In this document: positions 16,560 through 28,999 of the stretch, one piece after another
Layout of the letters: every line of letters begins with the position of its first letter
Position numbering within the stretch: position 1 is the stretch's first letter
NCBI GenBank assembly: GCA_965153455.1
Contig: OZ234496.1
Span: forward strand, 10,191,863-10,255,862
Length of the DNA stretch: 64,000 bases
Reading direction: 5' to 3'
Origin: Sphagnum compactum
Taxonomy: Eukaryota > Bryophyta > Sphagnopsida > Sphagnales
Notes under the pieces: model-generated
Database searches by the model: none
The model's input: only the letters and a program-made list of their open reading frames with translations
Told to the model about the DNA's origin: nothing
Made by a program: the position numbers and the translations under genes

Positions 16560-17760
16560 ACTCCTCCTCCTCCTCCTCCTCCTCCTCCTCCTTCTCACAC
16601 TGCTGCTTGCTGCAGCTGTTGCTGTTGCAGCGAGTTCCATTTGGGATAGGTTACTGCTACTGCTACTAGCAGGTTTCTTTCATCAGAAACGGTGCTTTCG
16701 GAGTCTTACTGGTGAGCTAGCTGATCAAGAGTTTGGAAACACACTCACACTTTCTCTAGATTTTCTTGTAGAGTCTTCCTAGTAAACATTCTGTGACGGA
16801 TTCTTTGTTTTCTTTCGTTTCTGTTTTTCTTGCTGGGTTTTTCTTCGCTTGATGCTGAAAACAGGGTCTGAGCACTGATGTATAGCGTTGCAGTTTCTGC
16901 AGGGTTTTAGAGCTGGGTTTCGTTTTGAGAAAGAAGAAAGACGAAGAAGAAGAAGAAGAAGAGGAAGAAGCTTCATCGTGCATTTTGTGGTTTTTGGTTT
17001 GTGCATTTATGCAAGTGTTGTAGTAGTAGTGAGCACTTGAATCCATGCTGAAAACTTAGCGCATTCCCCCTGCGGAACCCTGTAAGCGCGTCTCGGACTT
17101 CTCTTCCCAGGTAGGTACCTACACAGATACGCACGCACACACTCTGTCTCTGTCTCTGTCTCTGTCTGTGTGTGTACGTCCTTTCTTGAATAGGTACCCA
17201 TCTGGTTTCGTCACCCAATGTGTTCGGGATCACAGATATCTCAGATCTTCTCCCATCATTGTCGATGGTGTGGATTCCACTAAGAAGGGTGGGTGGGTGG
17301 TACCGTGCACTCTTGTTACTCCTTTGAGTGCCCTGCCATTCTCTTGAGTGCTAATATTGCGCTTTTGGGTTGATTTTTGTGAGCTAGACTTTGTTTGTAG
17401 TGGTTTAGAACATAGCAGTTCCAAGATCTGAATCGTGGAAAAAAAAAAGTACCCAACGTCAAGATTAGCAGCAAAGGTCCAGTATCACGTAGACTGCTCT
17501 CCGTGGTTGTTGGGGTTTAAGATAAATGTGACACATGTTGTTGCATTGCAACTGCAGCTTGCATTAGACAACAGAAAGTTTCTTTGAGCATTTGTGAAAG
17601 AAATTACAGTTCCCTGAGATCCTGTAGATCTTCAGATCATCAGATACTACCTATGTAGTGTTCCAGTAAAATTTCCCACATTGTAGTCTCTCTCTCCCCC
17701 TGCATTGATTGAGTCTCTAAGCTTCTTTTGTTGCTTCAGAGGGTCCTGGTGGAGGCCTTC
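16560..17760 (+). promoter_or_regulatory. probable promoter/5' UTR (with intron) of the PMT-like gene
   Basis: A higher-GC stretch upstream of the methyltransferase start carries a CTC array (16561-16592), a GAA-rich array (about 16938-16970) and a CTGTCT array (about 17142-17170). The last CAG before the ATG and the spacing suggest a spliced leader, but no transcription start can be fixed by eye. Confidence 0.35.
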
Positions 17761-17786
17761 TTTTTCTGCTTCCAAAAGCTGCCACA

Positions 17787-20700
17787 ATGAAGGAGAATAC
17801 AACAAAACCGGGGTACTTTGGCACAGGAAAGCAGCTGCTTCCGCTTACATTCATGATGCTTGCACTTTGTGCTATCTCCTTCTACCTTGGATGTGCATTC
17901 TCTTCCACCCCCAGTGAGCAGGTGTTGGTTGAGAGCGTGCAAACAGAGACTAGTGTGGCAGAAACTACCGATTGTATCCCAATCTTCAAGCATGTGGATT
18001 TTACCCCCTGTAACATTACACTTCAAGATATGACTCCCTGCACAGATCCCAAGGTGGGGTTCTGAGATCATTGAAGCTGATGATGATTCTTGCATTTGCT
18101 CTGTTGTTGTTGTTGTGCTTTCTCCAGTTCTGGGGTGTTATCTCTTCTAGTTCATTGGGCAATCTGGAAGGGGTTACAGAGTGGGTTGAGATGACATTCA
18201 AGAAGGACAGACTGACATCTCTGTTATGTTTTTTTTTCTTTGTTTAACAGAGATGGTCAAGGTATGACAAGCATCGCATGGCGTTCAGAGAAAGACATTG
18301 CCCACCCCGCACTGAGCGTCTGCAGTGCTTGATTCCTCCTCCTTCTGGCTACAGAACTCCCATTCCATGGCCCAAGAGCAGAGATGAATGCTGGTACAAG
18401 TATGTTCTTCTTCAAAACTCTCATTTCGTTTATCCACATACGAGATTGGCATGCTTTGCTTTGCAATTTATGAGTAATCAAATCAAACTGGCGTACAATG
18501 CATAGCTCCATACTTCTTCATGCATTCTTGGTTTCAGTTGCCATCATTTTTCTGCTGGTGTCTGTATTGTAAATGCTGTTGAAATGCTGCGAGATTCTCC
18601 TGCCAACTAATTTCTGATGAGTATAGGAGTGGTTTTTTTGTGCTAACTAAAGTTGCATGCCATCTCTTGTTCGGTTGATGGTGGCTGCAGAAATGTGCCA
18701 TATGAATGGATTAACAGTGTGAAGGCTAACCAGAACTGGCTGAAGAAACAGGGTGAGAAGTTTATCTTCCCTGGTGGAGGCACCATGTTTCCAAATGGAG
18801 TTGGGGAGTATATTGACCGCATGGAACTACTCATTCCAGGCATGAAAGATGGCTCAGTTCGAACTGCTCTGGATACTGGGTGTGGGGTAAGTGATTGCTT
18901 CTGTTCGTCGAGGTTTTTTTTTTCTTTTTTTTCCTGTTTGGCAATGGATCAGTGGGACCCGGGAGATCCTCCTGTCTCGGGTTTCTGTGGTGAAGGAATA
19001 GCTTGATGTTGTAGTCTGGCTATGGTGCAGGTGGCCAGCTGGGGAGGATACCTATTGGAACGGGGAATTTTGACAATGTCACTTGCACCCAGAGACAACC
19101 ATGAGGCGCAAGTTCAGTTTGCATTGGAGCGAGGTGTGCCAGCAATGCTAGGCATCATTGCCACCCAGCGCATGCCATATCCTGCCAACTCCTTTGACAT
19201 GGCACACTGTTCACGATGCCTCATCCCTTGGGTTGAGTTTGGTGAGTTTCTTGTTTTGATAAATCAAACCTTATTTAGTGTGTTGTGATGTGTGATCCTT
19301 GAGCAAATCCTTACTTGCATTTTCTGTTCATTTGTGAAAATATCCAATGAGAACAGCTTCACTTACAGGGATTGGTGAAAGTTGTTGCTAACCTCTGGTT
19401 GGACCCTGAAGTCATTGATCATTAGATTTTCCCTGACTTATATACCTGAATTCAATTTGCTGCTGGACAGGTGGTGTGTTTCTCTTGGAGGTTGACCGTG
19501 TGCTGCGACCAGGAGGGTTCTGGGTGCTATCAGGGCCACCTGTTAACTATCAGACTTACTGGAAGGGTTGGGAAACAACAGAGGAGAAAGAGAAAGCTCT
19601 TCTTGATAAGATAGAGGCTCTGTTGGCTAACATGTGCTACAAAAGATATGCCATGAAGGGGGATTTTGCTGTCTGGCAAAAGCCGTATGACAACTCCTGC
19701 TATGAGGAGCGCAAGCCTGAGACTTACCCACCAGTCTGTGATGATGCCATTGAGCCTGATGCTGCCTGGTATGTAAAATTGAAGTGAATTTCAGTTTCGT
19801 AACTTTTGTTTTTGTTGCACTGTAGAAGTGTCTACATCAGAGATGCCTTCCAGGGTCTCAGACAAGAACTTGGCCCCTCCTTGAATTGAGAAGCTGATGA
19901 TGATTGATTTGTTACTTCAGGTATGTGCCCATGCGACCGTGTATTGTACCTCAGCAAGAAGGTATGAAAAAGCTTGGTGTTGGACAAACTCCCACTTGGC
20001 CTGAAAGACTCACCACTCCACCCGAAAGACTGAAGCTCATTCAACACACCAGCCCTAAGATGTTCACTGCTGACACACAACTGTGGGTTGAGAGGGTCAA
20101 CCACTACAAGCAATTGGTGCCAGAGTTGAAGTCCAATGCCATCCGTAATGTTATGGATATGTACACACAATTTGGAGGATTTGCTGCTGCACTGAATGAT
20201 GACCCAGTTTGGGTGATGAATGTTGTGTCATCATATGCAACCAATACTCTTGGCATTGTCTATGACCGTGGCCTGATAGGCACTTACACAGACTGGTATT
20301 CATCTTCTGATTCTCTTCGTTCCCAGCATCTTTCTCTCCGTTTCTTTCTATCCAAATCTGCTGTCTTTGGGTGAAGATAGAAATCTGCAATGCAACTACA
20401 CGCATGATCAATCAACAACTCTTTGGGGGTTAATTGTGGTATCCTTACGTTTGTCACAGGTGTGAGGCATTCTCCACATATCCAAGAACATATGATTTTC
20501 TTCATGTTGCTGGGCTATTTTCAGCTGAGAGCCACAGGTATCATCACCCACTTCAAAGTGTTTGCAAGGATGTGCATGAAAGTTGATAATTTGCCATTGT
20601 CTTTCCCATACTGACTGGGCTTCAATTGAAGAAGTTTTCTGTTGGCAGTTTTCTATGGCCTTGGTTTAGTGTACTATTATATCTACTCAGCAAGAACCAC

Positions 20701-21143
20701 ACAAGGCCTAGCCAATGGCCAGATCCTGAAAATTCTGAAGCCAGGTTTCTTAATTAATTTCACATATACATATCACTCGGTTCTCTAACAATCAAATCAA
20801 TTTGATTAGGACTCTTGTTTCCTGCAATCCATGCACAAGTCTAGTTGTCACTCTGGTTCCCAAAACCCTTGACTACATTTCCAAGGTTCACTGATTCAAA
20901 GTGGAATCCCATAATTGCAGGTGTGAGATGAAGGATGTTCTGTTGGAAATGGACAGAATTCTGAGACCTGGTGGCCTTGTCATAGTGCGAGATGGGCATG
21001 CTTTGCTAGAAGTTGCAGGGACACTGGGTAAGGCCATGCGATGGAAGTGTACACGTCACGATACAGAACAAGGTCCTGAAGATTCTGATGGGTTACTCAT
21101 CTGCAAAAAGGATTTCTGGCAGGTATCTGACGAAGACGCTTGA
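17787..21143 (+). CDS. PMT20/21-type (ERD3-like) putative methyltransferase, DUF248/Methyltransf_29
   Basis: A Golgi type II membrane protein of the plant QUA2/PMT family, thought to methylate pectin with S-adenosylmethionine; activity of this member is inferred from the family. Eight exons: 17787-18053, 18251-18399, 18691-18886, 19031-19241, 19471-19768, 19921-20295, 20460-20537 and 20921-21143. All phases agree and give 598 aa, normal for the family. A short basic cytosolic tail precedes one membrane segment (about residues 17-38). Then come the C-rich region ([20 protein letters not shown]), the SAM motif LDTGCG (about 199-204), [16 protein letters not shown] (about 283-298), RNVMDM (449-454) and a second DRILRPGG. 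The short KPG-containing N-tail and C-terminal half place it nearer PMT20/PMT21 than QUA2. No disabling mutation is seen. Confidence 0.95.
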
Positions 21144-21779
21144 TAGGCCACTTTCGTTCCTCCATCTTGTAGCCACAAAAAGCAAGTTATCTGCACCGAA
21201 ATAGGTATGCAGATTTGAGTCCATCTTATCATGTTTGTCAGTCTTTCCAAAAAACAGATTGCAAATTTTCTTCCTGATTAGATTCTTCCTGAACCAAATG
21301 ATGAGAATGCCTTCATCCTTGGGGTACTTACTACTCTGGGAAAGTGCAAACATTTGCACCCACGGTAGTAGTACTAATGAAGCAAGCGCTGCACTAAATG
21401 TGTGCACTCCCCTCTCCCTCCCCTCTCTTGCAATTTATTTCAGGAATTCAGGATTACTTATCACTCACTTGGGGTGCAAAGAACAACCATGTTGAAATGC
21501 TTGATGTTAAATTCATTTTTAAAAAATTGAACATTGCTCATAATCAGAGTATGTTTGATGAGTATTTTGCCAAAGTTACATTATATGCAGTTATATGCAT
21601 ATTTGTTTTGATTCGTTTGATTGGAGTATTTGGTGCGCATTTTGACATGTCTGCTCTGTACGAAGGTTACCTCCAAACACTAGAAACTTTCTACAAGGTT
21701 TTTACACCTACCCTATTGACCTAAATCTTAGCCCTGCCTACAAACTAACAACTAATCCCTTACTTACCTTGGCAAAACT
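21144..21779 (+). other. PMT-like gene 3' UTR and flank
   Basis: Follows the stop codon and includes a CTCCC-rich stretch near 21408-21430. No further gene was recognised. The ORF at 21398-21724 has no identifiable domain. Confidence 0.4.
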
Positions 21780-22590
21780 TTTATCTCCTCTTGATGAAAC
21801 TTCTATCTCTTGGCTAAATCTATATTATATCTTGGCTAAACTTATAGTTTTTCTTGGTTAATTTCTTTTTTTGGGGCAAAATCTATATATTTTATTGGTT
21901 AAACTTCTATCTCTTGGCTAAACTTATATCTCTTGGTTAAATTTATAGTTTTTTTTGATTAAATTTTTATTTTTTGGCAAAACTTAAATATCTTATTGGT
22001 TAAGCTCCTATCTCTTGGCTAAACCTATATTTCTTCTTGGTTAAACTTATATCTCTTGGTTAAACTTATAATTTTTCTTGGGTAAACTTATATCTTTTGG
22101 CATAACCTATATATCTTACTGGCTAAGCTTTTATATTTTGGCTAAACCTATATTTCTTCTTGGCATAATTTATATCTCTTGGTTAAACCTATATATATTT
22201 TTAGTTAAACTTATATTTTTTGACTAAATTTCTATCTGTTGGCTAAACCTATATATTTTACTGACTAAACTTATATATCTTCTTGATTAAGTTTATATCT
22301 TTTGGCTAAATTTAGATATCTTACTGGTTAAACTTATGTATCTTATTGGTTAAACTTATATTTCTTCTTGGTTAAACTTATATTTCTTGGTTAAACTTAT
22401 ATTTTTTCTTAGTTAGACTTCTATCTAAATTTATATTTCATCTTAGTTGAACTTATATCTCTTGGCTAAATTTATATTTCTTCTTAGTTAAACTTATATC
22501 TCTCGGCTAAACTTATATTTATTCTTGGTTAAACTTATATAATTTCTTGATTAAACCCTAAACCTATATATCTTATTGGTTAAACTTCTA
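21780..22590 (+). repeat. AT-rich minisatellite built on TTGGTTAAACTTATAT
   Basis: Roughly 800 bases made of variants of TTGGCTAAACTTATATCTC and TTCTTGGTTAAACTTATAT, with a basic period of about 20-25 bases and higher-order groupings near 45. Variants are mixed rather than identical, so the array is old or gene-converted. It has no long open frame. Confidence 0.9.
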
Positions 22591-22754
22591 CCTAATTCCT
22601 ACTCCAAAAATTAACTAAAAGAATAGATAACATTCAAATTTTGTAGAAGAAAAGAAGACCCAATACATAAATATGACAAAACTGTATATAATATTCACAT
22701 ATTCTAACTCCCTCTTTTATGTCATACTTCTAAAAGACGAATTTCCACCAAACT

Positions 22755-23065
22755 ATGGATGAGGATATTGCATACCTAGGGCCAGTCATGATGTGGTTGG
22801 ATTTGAATGGCAATGGACCAAGTTTCCACAACACCCTCACGTTGAGTTGAGGTACTACTTAAAACATAAGAAATTCAACTGAAATTCAACTGAAATTAGA
22901 TGCGGGTATTGCATAGTTTTATTCCACTTATGATTTCTTTTCACAACAGTGAAAGGATTGATGAGAGTATTGCATACTTGGGACCAATCATGATGTGATG
23001 AAACTTGAATGACAATGGAACCGTTTCTACAATAGCCTCGTGACAAGATGGGGCACCTATTGGAG
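22755..23065 (+). repeat. diverged direct duplication, spacing about 200
   Basis: GATGAGGATATTGCATACCT ... CATGATGTGGTT ... AATGGCAATGGA near 22758 recurs near 22959 as GATGAGAGTATTGCATACTT ... CATGATGTGATG ... AATGACAATGGA. The short motif GTATTGCATA recurs further, to about 23530. Confidence 0.75.
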
Positions 23066-25330
23066 ATATGAACTATAAATAACCCAAGTCCTTCTTAGAA
23101 AGGTGGCTAGATTGCACCTTTAACATGAGTTGGTTAATGATGTGGTATTGCAATTTCAAGGGTTTTATGAAGAACTTAACCATTGACAATAAAAGATCAA
23201 GAATTTTCAATACCTGCATAGAGAAATTGGTTTATGCACCAAGGGGTCATTTCATGAAGGCAAATAATCTAATTATATATAAGTATTAACATATAATATC
23301 TCCTTAAGGTTATTGTACGACTATTTCATGATAAGGATAATGGGAGTATTGCATAGTTAATATTAATGAGTTTCAACTTGCCTTCATGAAGGTATTGTTT
23401 AAATGTTTTATCATGTGCACAAAATGTGCTAACCTTATTGAATGAAAGTATTGTTCATTTTGTTTATGGTAAATTGTAATCCATTTGTGGTGGATGGGGG
23501 TATTGTGTATAACATTGCATAAGGGGATCCCAAAATCTATAAATCTCAAAATTAGATTTCAAAATTAAAACAAATGGATTGTTAGTTGCTAGTGATGATA
23601 AAAATAAGAAATATTTTGGTGTGGATGGGATGTCAAATGATTAATTGCTAAGTAATCAATTTAATGATAAACAAAATGGTAAGTATGATGTAATCAAATA
23701 TAGATGTTGAGTTTAGTACTATAAATAATTAACTTCAAATTGGGGCAACATTTGATTGGGTTTAATACCACAAGGAACATCATAATATATATATTTTTGA
23801 TCACCTTGAATTCAAGAATAACTTGTGATTTTATGGTACAATATTTGGTTATGTTTTTAATATTCTTACATTATGCATATTGTGTATTTTTTAATGGCCC
23901 ATTGTATGCATGTGAATCAAAATTTGGACATAATTTGATGTTCGTAAATATTATATTAAATTTTTGAGAATGTAATTATTTTTAAGAATGAGGATAAGCA
24001 AATTTATTTATGAATCCATGATGACTTCATGCATTTATATTTCTTATTTCATTAGAAGGAATTTTGTCCTTTGCAACCAATAAATCAATGACTAGATGTT
24101 CTAGACAACTACATAATTGAATGTAATCATAGGATATTACTTCAAATCCTACATGGAAAAATTATCATATATTAATGTTGCATTTGATTAATAGATGATG
24201 AAGGATGACATTATTTTTTCATTGCAAAATTTCATCCATACAACATCTATGATTGATGACAAAATGACATGGATGTTCAAAATATCATTTGAAAACGTGA
24301 CTAGGATAAAATCATTTCAAATATGACTAAGAATAATTGTGCAAATGATGTGGACAAAATGATGCGACATTACATAAATAATGTGGTCATACAATTATTT
24401 TACAATGATTCAAAAATAACTATTAATAATTTAATATGAGTATAAACAAACATAATGAACTACAACATGTAAGGAACTGGTTTATATTATTATTATATAT
24501 ATATGTAATGTAAGAACCTTTATTACATTTTAAAAAAATATACTTGATATATAATCCATTTAAAATATTCAATGTGAATAAATTAGATACTATACATTGA
24601 GTGTTTTAAAAATTACAAATAAATTATATTAGAACTTAGTTTTTATATTATAATCTAAAAATAAAATAGAAGTGTAAGATGTGGGAAATATAAAATTTAG
24701 TTGAACATTAAACTTTTATCATAAATTTAAGTTAAAAAATTGCATAAAAATAAAACTATTTATTGTACATGTAAAAATATATTATTACACAATTATATTA
24801 GATTATATGTGTAAAAATGAATAAAAATTATAATTTCAGAAAATTAGTTTATATATATATATAATTGATTTATGATCCATTTATAAATATTTTATGTGGA
24901 TAAATTATATGGATTCATAAGTCTAGATTAAAATTGTTAGTAAAATTATGGTTTATTGGAAGCAAAATTGCATAATATAAATTCCTAAATCAAATGAAGG
25001 TTTATGATATGAAAGATATATTTTATTTATTCATGTATTGGTCATAAATTCTTTTCCATTTACAAATCATGTGTTTGAATTTAATTTTTTAAAAGAATGT
25101 TCATTGAAATGTTATTCAATAACAAAATTCAAATAATTTCTTTTGAACTGAATTTACATTAAAATAAATAGATAACATAATTATGTACATTATTGAAGGA
25201 AATTTATGATAAAATTTTCAACTTCTTCATTTGAAAAAATAATCAATAAGATATGAATTATCAAATTTGAGGTTTTATGTAATGTTTAAATGAAGTATGG
25301 TCTAAATAAAATTAACACTAGATTATTTAC
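23066..25330. other. very AT-rich spacer, nothing recognised
   Basis: Strongly AT-rich; no gene, RNA or element ends seen. The 75-codon ORF at 23740-23967 has no recognisable domain. Confidence 0.5.
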
Positions 25331-25443
25331 ACAACAAGTGGGCTGGCTTGGTGATGAAGGAGTTGAACTCCATCCTTGGGGTCAAATGACATTTGTTGTG
25401 GTCAACGTTGGAATATTGGTTGCATATTTTGTACCTATCTATA

Positions 25444-25971
25444 TCTACTATATTAATTCACTACGTCTGTGCGTGCGTCTGTCTGACATGACAATTCTGC
25501 TGCAATTCTATGGCAGAACCGGCCTCTGCATTTTCTATGGCAGAACCGGGCAATGCATTTTCTATGGCAGAACCGGGTCGTGGTGGCGGAGAAACACACG
25601 CCAGCCATCGATCGCGTCGTCACCACCGACAGGGGAACGGGGGAAGGGGATCAACGGGTTAAAGAATCGGAGTGGAAAATGCGAAGGACGGGGGGGGTCG
25701 ACGGGGTAAAGAACCGGAGTGCAGAACCGGGCAATGCATTTTTTATGGCAGAACCAGGTCGTAGTGGCGGAGAGACACACGCCAGCCATCGATCGCGTCG
25801 TCACCACCGATAGGGGAACGGGGGGGGGGGGGGATCAACGGGTTAAAGAATCGGAGTGGAAAATGCGAAGGACGGGGGGGGGGTCGACGGGGTAAAGAAC
25901 CGGAGTGGGCAATGGGAAGGACCGGGCGGGGGGGAGCTCGACGGGTGCATTATGCACCGGGTTCACACTAG
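25444..25971 (+). mobile_element. non-autonomous Helitron (about 530 bp)
   Basis: The 5' end reads TCTACTATATTAATTCAC, as in plant Helitrons (starts TC, preceded by A; an alternative start is 25438). The 3' end has a hairpin (GGTGCA-TTA-TGCACC, 25944-25958) followed ten bases later by CTAG (25968-25971) and a host T, which is the Helitron terminus rule. The interior is GC-rich and holds a direct duplication of period 181 (25540 and 25721, GCAGAACCGGGCAATGCATT) plus short G-run minisatellite units. No Rep/helicase is encoded. Confidence 0.75.
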
Positions 25972-26344
25972 TATTTCTTAGATTAGGTAGTTACTTAGGC
26001 AAGCCAACCTTGGTAGATTAGATACTTAACCATTTAAATTAGGTTTTAAACCTAGCTTAGGTGGTGACACATGTCAACAATTGGTAAGACAAAAATTACG
26101 AGATTAAAATAATTGAAATAAAAATATATCGTATTATTTATGTTATATAGAATAAATCTATAATAATAAATATTATAAATTTTAAAAATAATGTTCACCA
26201 AGTTTTTGGGTGCAATTTGTAATAATAAAAAATAAAAAACAGTGATTAAACTATCATAAAGGTTTTACATATGTCCTTTATGACTAATGGATGATATCTA
26301 TCACATCATTGTGCCACATCATATATTGTAAAGGAAGAAAGTTC

Positions 26345-26470
26345 CTTCCCCTGAAGCCGTCCCGTACGGACATCTCATCCATCTCGTCAAGTAGCTTCCC
26401 CTGAAGCCGTCCCGTACGGATATCTCATCCATCCCGTCAAGTAGCCTCCCCTGAATCCGCCCGAACCGTC
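26345..26470 (+). repeat. two-unit tandem repeat, period 50
   Basis: CCCCTGAAGCCGTCCCGTAC and the following CATCCATC-CGTCAAGTAG recur at about 26348 and 26398. A third partial unit starts near 26448. CATCCGTCC-like words continue to about 26510. Confidence 0.8.
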
Positions 26471-26596
26471 ATCCGTCCCATCATCCATCCGGATGGATGA
26501 AATCCGTCTATTTACAGCAACAAGAGCCGCAGCAGCAGGAATAGCAACAGCATGAGCGATGGCGGCGGCTGTGAATGAAGCCTCCCCTGAAGCCGG

Positions 26597-27006
26597 ACGG
26601 ACAGTGGCCACGGACAGTAGTTAAAAAAAAGGTAGTCTTGGTACATAGTTATGGGCCTCAAAATAATGACAAAGTCAAAGAACTGGCAGTTCTTCCATGA
26701 AAACCATGAGTTCGGCAAGGTTGTTGAAATGAAAGGAACCGATGGTTCTTTCGTTCCTGTTGGGTTCTCAAGAACCGGAACCGAAAGGTTAAAGAACCGT
26801 CGAAATGCGAAGGACCGGGTCGGGGGGGGATCGACGGGTTAAAGACCCGGAGTGGGAAATGCGAAGGACCGGGCGGGGGGGGGCTCGACGGGTTAAAGAA
26901 CCGGAGTGGGAAATGCGAAGGACCGGGCGGGGGGGGGGGTCGACAGGGTTGAACCAAACATTGTTGAAATAACACACCTGTGCATTATGCACGGGGCACA
27001 CACTAG
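26597..27006 (+). mobile_element. second Helitron 3' end with related G-rich minisatellite; 5' end not found
   Basis: The end at 26977-27006 has the hairpin GTGCA-TTA-TGCAC followed by CTAG (27003-27006) and T, nearly the same as the terminus at 25971. The body shares the units GGTTAAAGAACCGGAGTGGG and AATGCGAAGGACCGGGCGGG with the first element. I could not find a TC start, so the left limit given here is arbitrary. It may be a truncated copy or the outer end of a larger Helitron starting at 25444. Confidence 0.55.
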
Positions 27007-27859
27007 TTATGTTGTAAATGACTAATGTTATAAACAACTCTTCCATAATGACTTTAGGAGACTATTAATCATTTTTGTTATTTATGATAATAATGCTAAT
27101 TATAAATTTAGTCATATATTTAAAATTTTTTACAAGTGTTTAAAGAAACACCTAAAGATATGCCTGAGGATTGTATCCAAGATTAATGTTAAAATGTGTA
27201 TGGTTGAACATCAAGAAAAATATTCATTCAAGGTTGATCATGGTATGTTTTTTAATTTTTTTTTACAATATTAATAATTAATATTTTTTGCAAAGTTTTT
27301 ATTTTATTCCCATCATATTTGTCAAAATTAACTCTATTTCAATGTAATTTTAATTTATCAAGTTTACAAAATAATTTTCATGTGAAATTATTCGGATAGT
27401 TTCAAATGGTATTGATATTTTCCCAAAATCATCAATTTAAATGAGAACTAAATTCTAGCAATAATTTGTGAAATGAAGGAAATGTTTGAGTTCGAGGTTA
27501 ATTCTTTTGCAAGAATAAAAAACAAACCTTCCTTTGCTTGAGAAAAGAAAACACGAGAGAGTTTGAATTGGATTTTTATTTTTATGAAAGGACACATGAC
27601 ATGTGTGCTTTTCCATATACATGCTTTTCAAAAAACATACATATAGACATTACTACTTTTATAATATAGATTAAGTCATAAGTCAATTATGGAAAGGTTA
27701 AAGTATTTGATGTCCTAATTAATCACCAATAAGCGAGTAACCAATGTTCATAACAAAAGAGACCCAAGTTCCTAACAAAAGAGACCCAAGTTCTAGTTCA
27801 ATTACCAACAATCAACATAAGATGTCATAGTTTAATTTAATTATCAGTGGTTAGTAATT
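27007..27859. other. AT-rich spacer, nothing recognised
   Basis: No gene or element was seen. One short local duplication, AAGAGACCCAAGTTC, occurs near 27767 and 27778. Confidence 0.5.
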
Positions 27860-27994
27860 ACTGAAAAAAAAACCTCATTTTTTGACTTGTCTTAGGGGAC
27901 TAAAAGTGTCTTTTACAACTATTTTTGATCAAAAATAGTCGTAAAAGACACTTTTAGTTGCCTAAGACAAGTCGAAAAATGGGGTTTTTCTACT
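27860..27994. mobile_element. foldback (MITE-like) element, near-perfect hairpin of 135 bases
   Basis: The two arms pair around a central TTTTGATCAAAA (near 27924-27935). The left arm includes GACTTGTCTTAGGGGACTAA and AAAGTGTCTTTTAC; the right arm is its reverse complement with about six mismatches. The ends are ACTGAAAAA and TTTTTCTACT. It has no coding capacity and its target duplication is unclear. The high arm identity suggests a young insertion, or a transcript hairpin that could yield small RNAs. Confidence 0.8.
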
Positions 27995-28462
27995 AATGTA
28001 ATAATCAATGTTTTAATTCAATCCCAAAACATAAAAGCGCCATAAGAAAAATTCTAAGTGTATTTGGAAAGCATGTTATGAAGTTGAATTTTTCCCGAAG
28101 GGCCGAGCATTTCACTTTTTGAAAAGCTCCACTTTTTTTTTTTCATTATTTCTCACGATTCTCAAGTATCAATAAACAAAAAGTTATGTTGTTTTGGTTG
28201 ATACTTTATGTTGGATAAATGCTTTAAGGAGTGAGGTGTTCTTGAAATAAGTTTCCTTGGGTGAGGGTTTCCCAAAATAAGCACATTGGCCAAGGGCACT
28301 TATTTTGAAAATGCCCGGCTCCTTGGGCATTACCCTACTCAAGAGGTGGCCATTGATGTGCTAGCCCAGCTAGGAACTTGAAAGATACATAAGTGACAAT
28401 GTCCAAATGGTAAGCACAAGCTAGCAATCACCAGTTAGTTTTTTTTTTTTTTTTTTTTTTTG
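27995..28462. other. spacer, nothing recognised
   Basis: No gene seen. It ends in a long T run near 28438-28460 that adjoins the next repeat. Confidence 0.45.
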
Positions 28463-28716
28463 GGGCAAAATTTTGCCAAATTTTGAGCTGAAAGAAAAAC
28501 GATTCCGACCTATACAAAGGACTTTTCATGGAAAATAATGACCCGCTAGATTTCAAAGCAAAAAAGAAAAATTCTAAATTGCCATAATTTTATGATAAGT
28601 TCATATAGGTAGCCAAAAATATAAAACGATTCTGTTTTCTACTTTCGTATCTAGCATGTAACCAAATCTGGCTAAATCATCTTATGGATGATCACCACTT
28701 TAGCCACATCACAAAA
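28463..28716 (+). repeat. partial copy of the 15.2-kb TIR element (right end)
   Basis: Resembles 15685-15918 in the same orientation: GCCAAATTTTGAGCTGAAA, then CGATTCCGACCTATACAAA and TTTTCATGGAAAAT, then the right end ACCAAATCTGGCTAAAT ... GATCACCACTTTAGCCACATCACAAAA. The left end is absent or too diverged. Confidence 0.6.
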
Positions 28717-28999
28717 CTGGAAAAGAAAACCCCTGGGAAACCACTGCCCCTTATGGCAAGTTCAAAGTTCAAACTGGTGGGAGTTTTCAAATAGGATTTA
28801 TCTTCACAAGTGGACAAATCATTATGATCGACCAATCAGTAATAATGTATGTTTGACAAATCATTGAAAATGACCAACCAATAAGCCATCATTTTTCCTT
28901 TTTTTTGGGGTGACCTTTTGCCTTTTGAAACGTCCAATGTCCAGGCACAAGTTTATTATACCTTTGAGAAAAACTCATTTTCAGTTGGTGCAGTAGGCT

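Noticed and set aside
16458-16782. ORFs with poly-Leu, poly-Pro or poly-Arg near 16.5 kb
   Set aside because: They are three frames of the CTC array in the likely leader of the PMT-like gene, with no domain.
25290-25813. ORFs across the Helitron interior
   Set aside because: They are kept open by GC-rich tandem repeats and have no Rep or helicase motifs.
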